Assembly: GCF_000003605.2 (NCBI RefSeq)
Contig: NW_003122409.1
Location: 112,795 to 124,839, forward strand
Origin: Saccoglossus kowalevskii
Taxonomy: Eukaryota > Hemichordata > Enteropneusta > Harrimaniidae
Length of the DNA: 12,045 bases
Reading direction: 5' to 3'
Each line of letters opens with the position of its first letter. The first letter of the stretch is position 1. The notes below the pieces were generated by a model. That model ran no database searches, was not told the origin of the DNA, and saw only the letters and a list, made by a program, of their open reading frames with translations. A program made the position numbers and the translations under genes. Shown here one piece after another: positions 1-8,100 of this stretch.

Positions 1-944
1 ACCAATTCATTCTATTGGATACTTTAAATAGGCATTCCAATACACGGTGCATAGCTCGGTTGGACACACACTAAAGCACACGAAACTGTGCAAAACGGAA
101 TTGAAGTACATTTTATCATTGTGAATTTATGGAAATAGCTACATTTGTGCCATCTGTGACATTCAATGCGCGTGTTTATAACAATATCTTCCTAAACTGA
201 AGTATTTAAGTAGTAGGACCGGCTAATCAGTGGTCACCGGTATGTATGAATTTTACCCAGGTGTTGACCGTTCATAATTTCTTATACGTCAATGTCAATT
301 CCAAATATACCAAAACAAAAATTACTACTTACTATAAACTAATTATTGTTACCAGCGTATAACTCACCAAAACAGGCCGAGATGTCTTTTTTTTTTTACT
401 GTATATCATATTCGTAATATAGTGAATGGTGTGAATGTTGTACGCGCAAACCGAAGACATTAAGTTATGGTACTAATATTATTGTGAGGAACATACATGA
501 AATATTTTTTACTACAATTTTGTTTTCATGATTTGTTCGGTGTACATGTCTGTGTTTCTGTAACGACGATCTGCTCTTTGACACAGGGGTGGTCGAATTT
601 GACCCTCTCATTGGGTGGAACAGAAAGCAAAGTTGTTACATTCAGCACGGACAATTGGGAGTGTAATGACCGCTGATCAATCCCAAAACTTTCCCCCTCT
701 GTTATAAAGCAAACATTGCCGCTCCACTGTGGTTACAAGTGAATGGGGATCGAATTACGTCACACGTAACCCACAACAAACGCCTTTGATTGAAGACATA
801 CTACAGGTTTGTACTAGTTAGTGGGATACATCAACAACGAAAAAAAAATATCCTTTTTTTCTGAAACTAACGTATTGTGATTCGTTGGTGGTTAGTAGAT
901 TTCTACCAATTACGTTTATCGTTCTGGAAGTGGTAACTGGATTT

Positions 945-958
945 GTTTCCATGGCAAC
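945..958 (+). promoter_or_regulatory. RFX X-box-like site (one mismatch)
   Basis: The sequence GTTTCC-AT-GGCAAC fits the RFX X-box pattern GTNRCC(N0-3)RGYAAC except for T at the R of the first half. RFX factors bind such sites in animals, often near ciliary genes. No gene start is visible beside it, so function is speculative. Confidence 0.25.
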
Positions 959-1266
959 CAACATTTCAGTGTTTCCTCATATCGTAATACTATCAAAACG
1001 ACGGCCACTTTGATCGTTGAAAAAATTAAGAATACGACAAAGATTTTCTGTTTTCAGCATTAGAAAAACAGTGTTTGAACGAGGTAAACCGACATTTATT
1101 AAATTTATATTTATAGTTGTTTAACACACTACATAGTTCAGCTTCTTTCAGTCATAATTCATGACAAATGAAATGCAAAAATATAGACAAAAAGTAAATT
1201 TTGTCACGTGTAATCGGTAATTATGAAAATGATAATTGGGGTATATTTTTGAAATATCAGTTTTCA

Positions 1267-1288
1267 TTTTGTTTTTCGAAAAACAAAA
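1267..1288. repeat. 22-bp perfect palindrome
   Basis: The arms TTTTGTTTTTC and GAAAAACAAAA meet with no loop at 1277/1278. No flanking duplication is seen. It is low in complexity, so this may be chance in AT-rich DNA. Confidence 0.5.
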
Positions 1289-1760
1289 GAATTTCACAAT
1301 GTCGAAAACTGAAACTTTTTATATAATATACGGTGTTGACTATAGTTTGAAAACAGGGCTACGTTTCAGTAGGCATTTCAGTGAAAGATAAGATAGCAAC
1401 ATTCAAAATATTGGTGAAATGAAATTGTTGTCACTGTTTTTTGTTTTGTATATTGATATTTCTTATATAGTTCCAATGAAGTACTATTTTAAATTAGCTT
1501 TTCACGTAGACTTCAATTTAACAAAATTCAATATTCAACGAAATCAATCTTCGACGTTTAATTATTTTTTCATTAGTTTTTTTTCATCCATGATTGTGGA
1601 AACACGGCATGATGTTGTATAAATCACCATAATCAAATATAAATCACCTGATTATATAATCTTGCAATGTGAACGAAAACATGTTGTTTTGTTTTTTTAA
1701 TATTGTTGTTCGTTACGTATGTAACAAGGTTCCGCAATTGTGAAGTAGTGTGATCTTGTT

Positions 1761-2187
1761 TGGCATTAAAATGGTTGCCAATCCGCCATTTTGAATCAGA
1801 TCATGAACCAAATGATCATGATATGATGTATGAGTGAAGTTTCAATTTGATCCAGGTCAGGTCAAGGCATGTCTGATATATAAATCCCAAACAACATTTC
1901 TTAAAACAAAATGGTAGCCAGTCGGCCATTTTGAACCCAATCCTGAAAGTAAAATGATGTGCATAAAGATCTCGTTTATGTTCGAACAGAATCTGTCTTT
2001 GTGTGATTTTTATGCATTTTTGGCATTAAAATGCTATTTGGCCATCTTGAATCGAATTATGAAACAAATGCATGTACATATGTCCGATATAATGTCTGAT
2101 GTATGTATGAAGTTTGAACTTAATTGGCCCAAGTTTGTGTGAGATATGGCTGGATACGAACAGACGGACGAACGAATGGACGCACGG
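1761..2187. repeat. Three-unit diverged interspersed repeat with GACGGACG-type tail
   Basis: Three related units start near 1761, 1903 and 2021. Each has a core of AAAATGG(T/C).GCCA...GGCCATTTTGAA followed by a stretch near ATGAAACAAATG. Units 1 and 3 also share TTGGCATTAAAATG at the front and GATGTATG..TGAAGTTT after the core. The last unit ends in CAGACGGACGAACGAATGGA (2161-2180) and more of the same. I recall similar repeats as common in molluscan genomes. The open frame at 1954-2142 lies inside this repeat and is not a gene. Confidence 0.6.
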
Positions 2188-2330
2188 AGGTCAAGTGTCC
2201 GAACGGGGACTGAAAATGATAAAATCAGAGTGACGTCTGTAATTTGAATCTACATTTATAAGAAATACTTTACATATCCATGGCCAAATTCTGAAAACCA
2301 TCATCTCAGCTAGGTCTAGAATTATAAATA

Positions 2331-2338
2331 TCACGTGA
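2331..2338. promoter_or_regulatory. TCACGTGA E-box palindrome
   Basis: An 8-bp palindrome containing CACGTG, the core recognised by bHLH-zip factors (USF, MITF/TFE, Myc/Max). It is outside the minisatellite. Confidence 0.3.
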
Positions 2339-2614
2339 CTTTGTCATTTGTATTTGTTACCTGGAACCGTATAGATGTATTGTTTTCGCAATTCAACGCA
2401 TATTTAAAAAGTCATCAAAATTTGATTTCGCCATGTCAGGTCCTAATTGGTCACAAATTATCTGAATGAATGTATAAACATAAAATTGTAATCTTTTCAG
2501 TGTTTTCTAATAACATCGACAATCAAGAATATCGAATTAGAACATTTATTGAGAACTAAATCCTCATCGTGTTTAACGAGGTTGGCCATTAGCAGTGAGG
2601 AAACAAGTAGACAT

Positions 2615-2628
2615 GTCGCCATAGCAAC
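2615..2628 (+). promoter_or_regulatory. Perfect-consensus RFX X-box match
   Basis: GTCGCC-AT-AGCAAC satisfies GTNRCC(N0-3)RGYAAC completely. This is a real sequence match to a known animal regulatory site. Whether it is used, and by which gene, cannot be seen; no first exon is recognised nearby. Confidence 0.35.
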
Positions 2629-3423
2629 ATTAAAGTACTCTAAATAACCATTTTGTTGTACATGGAAAATATGATCCTATATTTCGTAACTATTTATGAA
2701 TTACGTAGTTACTAATTGTGGACAAAGTGAATGGTTGACATGGTGATGAAACCAAATGCTTATAATAACATAAAATCACTGTTTATATGTTCGAAGGATT
2801 ATATCATATTGATATATAACACCACCATTTTTATTAAAACTCTTTTCAATTATTTGTTCCAATCCGTGTTGTACAGGATATTTGTGTCAGCACATGTTAC
2901 CTCTGAACCGTTCAGAAAAAAGACGATTAAAACATTACTAGTATATAACACTCATGACCGTAATACAAAACGACTATTTAATGAAAAGAAACAATATTGA
3001 CAACTATTAACATTTAAACACGAAGTATTCTCGACAATTAATTAATTAATTCACTGATTATTTTCATTTTATTATGAATAATTATAATATTATGCCAATC
3101 GCGAAAGCATATTTTTCAGAGAGTTACGCAACATTGATTGGGTTTATTTGCCATGACAACATACCAATTATGAGATATGTTATTACCTTTTTATACCATG
3201 GCAATTCTAGGGGTGTGGCTGTTGTAAAATCAAACAGATGTTTATCCCCAGAACAATAATGACAAAGGACCGTGTCTCCCAGGGGCCGATCGACGCCTGG
3301 AGAGGAACACGCAGACTAAATCGCCATACATGTACTCCTTAACTGCCACTTAGTAAAATAATCAACTACAATAAAAACGTACAAATAAAATGCTTTGTTT
3401 TTTATGCATAATAGTTAGGCATA

Positions 3424-3431
3424 TCACGTGA
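3424..3431. promoter_or_regulatory. TCACGTGA E-box palindrome
   Basis: The second isolated copy, in the context ATATCACGTGACAC. It shares TATCACGTGAC with the sites at 2331 and 3802. Confidence 0.3.
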
Positions 3432-3600
3432 CACAAATAAATAATTCAATTGCCAATACCTTTTCCGCACACATGGACAAAACAGAGAACAAATGCACGA
3501 ACTACAAGGGTTAATGTATCAGTATTAGTCGGTGAAATAGTCTGACGACACTGTGCTGAGCAACGTCATCATTTTTCGAAATCATTTAACAGCATAAAAT

Positions 3601-3659
3601 AATAAACATTTTCTTTAATAAACATTTTCTTTCTATAAAATAATAAACATTTTCTTTCT
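3601..3659 (+). repeat. Short triplication of AATAAACATTTTCTTT
   Basis: Copies lie at 3601-3616, 3617-3634 and 3642-3659. The first and third are each preceded by ATAAAAT, which points to a nested local duplication. Confidence 0.8.
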
Positions 3660-3801
3660 CGAAGAGTTGCCATCACCCATATTATTGCTTCTCCTGGTAT
3701 TTATTGTTTTTTTTAAATATTTGTGTAATAGGCGACAGTTCCAGATACAACTGTTTTTGTTTCGATTAACTGAAAGTGCACGATGGAAAGAGTGAAGTGT
3801 A

Positions 3802-3809
3802 TCACGTGA
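3802..3809. promoter_or_regulatory. TCACGTGA E-box palindrome beside the minisatellite
   Basis: The third isolated copy (TATCACGTGACC), about 75 bp before the first unit of the E-box minisatellite. It may be related to the unit that was amplified there. Confidence 0.3.
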
Positions 3810-3875
3810 CCATAGCCAACCAACCAACATGATAAATGAATATCTCAATAAAGAGGAGCAAAGACAACTTATTAA

Positions 3876-4449
3876 GGTAAATCCACGTGACTACACTTTT
3901 TCCCTGATGGTAAACACACGTGACTACACAGTTTTCCTGGCGGTAAACACACGTGACTACACGGTTTTCCTGATGGTAAACACACGTGACTACACAGTTC
4001 CCTGGCGGTAAACACACGTGACTACACAGTTCCCTGGCGGTGAACACACGTGACTACACAGTTTTCCTGGCGGTAAACACACGTGACTACACGGTTTTCC
4101 TGATGGTAAACACACGTGACTACACAGTTCCCTGGCGGTAAACACACGTGACTACACAGTTCCCTGGCGGTAAACACACGTGACTACACGGTTTTCCTGG
4201 CGGTAAACACACGTGACTACACGGTTTTCCTGGCGGTAAACACACGTGACTACACGGTTTCCTGACGGTAAACACACGTGACTACACAGTTTTCCTGGTG
4301 GTAAACACACGTGACTACACGGTTTTTCCCTGACGGTAAACACGGGTGACTACACAGTTTCCTGGCGGTAAACACACGTGACTATACGGTTTTCCTGCCG
4401 GTAAACACACGTGACTACACCGGTTTTCCGACGGTAAGCACACGTGACT
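3876..4449. repeat. Minisatellite of 18 units of 32-35 bp carrying CACGTG
   Basis: The consensus unit is GGTAAACACACGTGACTACA followed by C(A/G)GTT(TT)CCTGGC. The hexamer starts at 3884, 3917, 3950, 3983, 4015, 4047, 4080, 4113, 4145, 4177, 4210, 4243, 4275, 4308, 4375, 4408 and 4441. A mutated unit (CACGGGTG) sits at 4341-4348. Spacing is 33 or 32 bp, except 35 into the mutated unit. The first and last units are the most diverged, as expected at array edges. Open frames through the array on both strands are by-products of the 33-bp period and break where units are 32 bp. It lies 0.6 kb before the first visible ankyrin exon. Confidence 0.97.
3917..4176. repeat. Higher-order repeat: two 130-bp tetramers in the minisatellite
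   Basis: Within the array the unit variants run in the order CAGTTTTCCTGGCGG, CGGTTTTCCTGATGG, CAGTTCCCTGGCGG, CAGTTCCCTGGCGG. This four-unit order (33+33+32+32 = 130 bp) occurs at 3917-4046 and again at 4047-4176. By eye the copies differ only at 4042 (G instead of A). Confidence 0.9.
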
Positions 4450-5089
4450 ACATACATGTGTTATAACTTCGTAAAACAGATTAAAAAAAAACAGTTAAGA
4501 GTAAAAAACCAAAGAATGCTTTTCTGTCTAACTACTGTTTTATCCTCGGACAGAGAAAACAGCATGCATACAAGACATGCAATATCAAAAACCTAAGAAA
4601 TTAGAGAGATTGACGTGGCAATAGATAATGTAATTGATGGTTTATAAGATATGGCACAGTCCCTCCACCCTTATTATATTTAAGGGGGTTGAGGGACTGT
4701 GGATATGGGTATATGGTGATATACAATGAAAATCATGCGTTAATCGAACGTATTTCTATTTAATGGCGCCACGGGACGTAATGGGCGCTTTGACAGGTTT
4801 GATTGTGTAAATGACCGAAGTTATCAGGAAAAAAAACACATAGATGATTCAGTGAACATAAAATCCGGCGAATATACCTCTTTTTCTATATTTTACATTC
4901 AATTCACCGTAAATCAGAGAAAATATATTCCATACAAAACACACACAAAATTATTTCAGCTAAAATAACGTAACAAACGTATTTTACAGTAAGTAACATC
5001 GGTGTTGATTTGACGCACGGGGAGTTAATATTGTTATTCTTTTATTAATTGCTAATTACACATCTGTCTTTTTTTTATTAATTTAAAAG
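4450..5089. other. Non-coding DNA before the first visible ankyrin exon
   Basis: Apart from the 47-bp inverted-repeat insertion at 4655-4701, this is AT-rich with no coding signal. A short ATG frame at 4762 (MAPRDVMGALT) ends at a possible donor, but its phase does not fit exon 1. It is probably intron of the ankyrin gene, or its upstream flank if the gene start was missed. Confidence 0.45.
4655..4701. mobile_element. 47-bp mini inverted-repeat insertion with 7-bp direct repeats
   Basis: The left end CACAGTCCCTCCACCC pairs with the right end GGGGGTTGAGGGACTGTG; the outer 11 bp are perfectly complementary. GATATGG flanks it on both sides (4648-4654 and 4702-4708), as a target-site duplication would. 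The terminus CACAGTC is shared with the larger element at 5631-5761. It is probably a minimal MITE or solo-end derivative of the same family; hAT-like is a guess from the duplication length. Confidence 0.7.
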
Positions 5090-5176
5090 AGTATATGTAT
5101 TGCCATAGAAACTGGTGATTTGGAAACCACAAAGATTCTACTCGACAAAGGAGGGGACCTGATCAATGCCGATGAA
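5090..5176 (+). CDS. Exon 1 of the visible ankyrin gene (module 1, repeat A)
   Basis: The acceptor is a T-rich tract ending AAAAG at 5089 and the donor is GAA|GTGAGT at 5177. The 29 codons begin SICIAIETGDLETTKILLDK and carry the ankyrin helix pair (A.E.GDLE..K.LLDKG) plus a hairpin-like DLINAD end. Without gaps it matches exon 4 at 8 of 28 residues, including GD and LLDKG, which fixes both the acceptor and the frame. The acceptor is weaker than the usual CAG. There is no in-frame ATG, so this is an internal exon. The following intron (5177-6173, 997 bp) is the longest seen and holds two MITEs. Confidence 0.8.
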
Positions 5177-8100
5177 GTGAGTATATCTTCTTCTGTTTCT
5201 AATAACCGAAATAACTCGTCTCTGTCAATTCAATTCAATATTCGAGTTCCAGTCCGTAACCTGCAGGCGGGGGATTACTTGTAATAGCTGTTCATATCCC
5301 TCACCAACTAAACAAATTATCGCCCGGCCCTTCCCTCAATCGCTGCTCAATGGAAGCAAATAATTATTCTTAAACGTGCTCATTACCTATAAAATATTGA
5401 ATGTTCCGCTCCATTTCCTTCTCTGATTCCCTCCATATTTTGTAGAAAGTTTGAAAGACATTTGCAATCCACTTTGTATTTGTGATAACCCCTACCGTAG
5501 AAAGAAGAGTTCACGCTTCCAACAAATTCCCCAGCTCGCAAAATGGAACGGATTGAGCTTTGCCAGATTGTTCATTTCATTTTTCGAAATAAATATGTCT
5601 CATTGTCTGCATCTGTGGAACGGTAATGGACACAGTCACTTGGGGGCTGAAAAAAAAATCATCCGCTATACGTATATAAATAAATATATTTATATACGTA
5701 TAGCGGATGATTTTTTTTTGAAAATTAGTATTTATTGATTTTCAGCCCCCAAGTGACTGTGGTAATGGACTGGAGATTAACAGAGTTCTTTACAATTTAT
5801 TCCCAAAACTCACATTTTATTCAAGTTTATTTAGTTGCTAGAAAGTGCTGTTAATAACGCACTGATCTGTTCGCTTTAGTTAAAGGGCGGCTGTCGTCGT
5901 GCCGCGTCCTGTTCGTTATGGGACTCATAGCGACGTATACAACGCGTTTAAAATACATTGTTTATTTACATGAAATTCGAACACGCGCTGCGCGACGACC
6001 ACCGCGCTTTAACATGAAGTCTAACGAAATGAAATTCAATGAGTTGTCGGAAATTGAAGAATGAATAGTACAAGAAACATTTTGAAGTTTGGAACGTTTC
6101 CAATACGTGAATGTTAATGTTTGGATTCATTTCTAAAAATAACTAAATAAATTCTGTATGATTACTGTTCCAGGATGGCAATATACCTGCACGGTCACTC
6201 TATCGAGACTTGTTAATGGTAGCAGTGGATGCCAATCAACCGGACGTCGCAAACTATCTCATCGACAAAGGCGTCGATCTGAACCACAAAATATGGGTAT
6301 GTTGCATTGATTCATCAATATTATGTTGTATAAGTAGGTTCCGCCTCAGTCATGTGACTTCACGTACCTTTCCGAGACATACATTGATCAGTGGCGGCGG
6401 CACGGGGGGACCCTCTTCCGAAAAAAAAAAATATGCGACCATGCTGTGAGATGGTGAGCGAGGGATGGTGAGCAGATCTCCCCCTCCCACATGCACAACT
6501 TTCGTGCCGCCGCCTCTGTTGATATGAATACGCGATGGAAATACAAATGATTTATAAACACATTGAGATACTGGCATCAAATTTATCCGTGTTAGTCTAT
6601 GTGTATATACTGTGGTTTCTATCCTATATTCGTTTATGAGTGTAGCTGCATTTCCGCACAAGTATACACACATGAACGTATTGTAGTTTACCAACGTCGT
6701 ACCACAGACGCAGTAAATCCGTTGTGTTTAGGAAATAGCCTGTTAGATATAGCGTATAAGGTTTTATAAATAATATTTTATTAATAAAGAATATCATTTT
6801 TGTTTTATGATACATTATCAGTGGACCCATGGTGGTAAGAAGTCAGCGAGGGACTTTGCTAAAGAGACAACTTTGAAAGACGTTGTTTTGCATATTGATC
6901 AAAAACTGTCAACGTCACAGGTAAAATGGGTATTGTGAGAGCAGGGCTACACGACGAAAATTATTTGCATTATGTGTTGAGTAATTGATATCATTTTACT
7001 GTGATCCCGATACGTGAAGATGAAAACATTGAATGCACAGGCAGAAAATAAGTCTATTTTTCAACTTCGTCGACAAAAGCGAACTAATCTAGACCAATAT
7101 TGTTATATAGCTACTTCAGTGTTATCACTAATTTAAAACAATGCTTTTATAGCAACTCTTTGTAGCGGTGTGTGAGGGCGATGTTGCGAAACTGGAAAAC
7201 TTACTCGATAAAGGCGTGGAATATCGGCATGAAGTGGTACGTAACATAACATACCAGGCGCTCTTTGTTAATACTATCATGTTCAATAGATTGAAATGAC
7301 AATTCAGCCCAGGCAAGAACAAGTTGTTGGGAACATTTTCCACGCTTATCGGACAAGAAAAAAACCTGAAAACCCGGATATACTCCCGGTTGTAAAGTGT
7401 TATGATGATTGTCGAATAATTTATTATTTTTCCCTGTGTTGTGTTTTCCTCTCTGAGTTTATAGCGCCCTCTCTAGCTATAATATTGTAATTATGTTTTT
7501 CCCCTCAGGATCTTTACGGAGATCCATTATCTGGTTGTGCTGGCTATTCCTTACTGATGATTGCAATAAAACACGAACAAAGCGAGATAGCCAAATCGCT
7601 GTTGTCACGTGGTGTCGATATTCATTTTAAGCACCAGGTAAGAAATATTCACCTCGAGAGGGCGTGATCGCCAAATTAAAAAAATTAAATTAGACATCCG
7701 GAATATACAAGTGACAAGTATTAATCCTCAGACATGAAGAAATGTCCTTTATATTGTTCTTCACATCTCCCTTTAGGTACATGTATATGAAATTTGTATT
7801 TCGTAATTATCTGAATGTTGCTATAAGCGTCGTTGTTTGAGGGCGCTTTTCGGCTAGGGGAATTTAACAAGTGCGTGTATTGATTTACGGTTACAGGAAT
7901 GGGATCGTCCAGATATTGACTCTGACCCAATTTTAGTGGAATCTGTTACAGCCCGAGATTTAGCAACTCAGAATGGATTACTGGACGTGGTACGGATGAT
8001 TGACAGCTTGGACACAGTAACAGAGGTGAAAACGTGTTACCATGATTGAATTCTTAAAGTAGAACTCTACACATAAATGCAACTACCCGAAAGTTATTAA

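Larger units (their letters stand above)
1..1750. other. AT-rich non-coding DNA, no gene recognised
   Basis: Homopolymer runs and stops in all frames dominate. The open frame at 1419-1622 encodes a low-complexity F/I/S/Y-rich peptide and is probably chance. The patch at about 560-790 is less AT-rich and includes ACGTCACACGT, but I recognise no promoter. A strong-looking acceptor (TTTTCTGTTTTCAG, 1057) lies 26 bp before a GAG|GTAAAC donor at 1084, which could be a tiny exon but has no coding support. Confidence 0.5.
2190..3875. other. Non-coding DNA between repeats, no gene recognised
   Basis: No open frame here has coding character. Open stretches at 2731-3000 and 3074-3259 encode peptides with no recognisable motif. 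The region holds an X-box match, three isolated TCACGTGA palindromes, an imperfect inverted repeat at 3271-3311 (CGTGT...CCAGG / CCTGG...ACACG), and a short triplication at 3601-3659. Confidence 0.5.

Noticed and set aside
590-610. Box B-like GGTCGAATTTG, a possible tRNA or SINE promoter
   Set aside because: No matching A box at the right distance and no cloverleaf that I could fold.
1058-1083. 26-bp candidate micro-exon between TTTTCTGTTTTCAG and GAG|GTAAAC
   Set aside because: Length is not a multiple of three, unlike every other exon in the gene, and nothing in it can be tested as coding.
2501-2647. Phase-0 open stretch after a good acceptor (TCTTTTCAG), with a faintly ankyrin-like LEHLL...LAISSEETSRHVA
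   Set aside because: No usable phase-0 donor before the in-frame TAA at 2645, and the ankyrin resemblance needs gaps. Possibly a decayed exon, but not supportable.
3802-4343. Open frames through the minisatellite on both strands (11-residue periodic peptides such as VNTRDYTVFLM)
   Set aside because: They follow from a unit close to 33 bp. Units of 32 bp shift the frame, so no frame spans the array, and there is no coding context.
4762-4796. Candidate first exon MAPRDVMGALT ending at CAG|GTTTGA
   Set aside because: Leaves phase 1 while exon 1 needs phase 0; weak donor; no other support.
5451-5738. 95-codon open frame in intron 1
   Set aside because: Its second half is the palindromic MITE, and the first half has no recognisable motif.
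6350-6694. 114-codon minus-strand open frame
   Set aside because: Crosses the 6389-6518 MITE; the proline/glycine-rich part is the terminal repeat read in translation.
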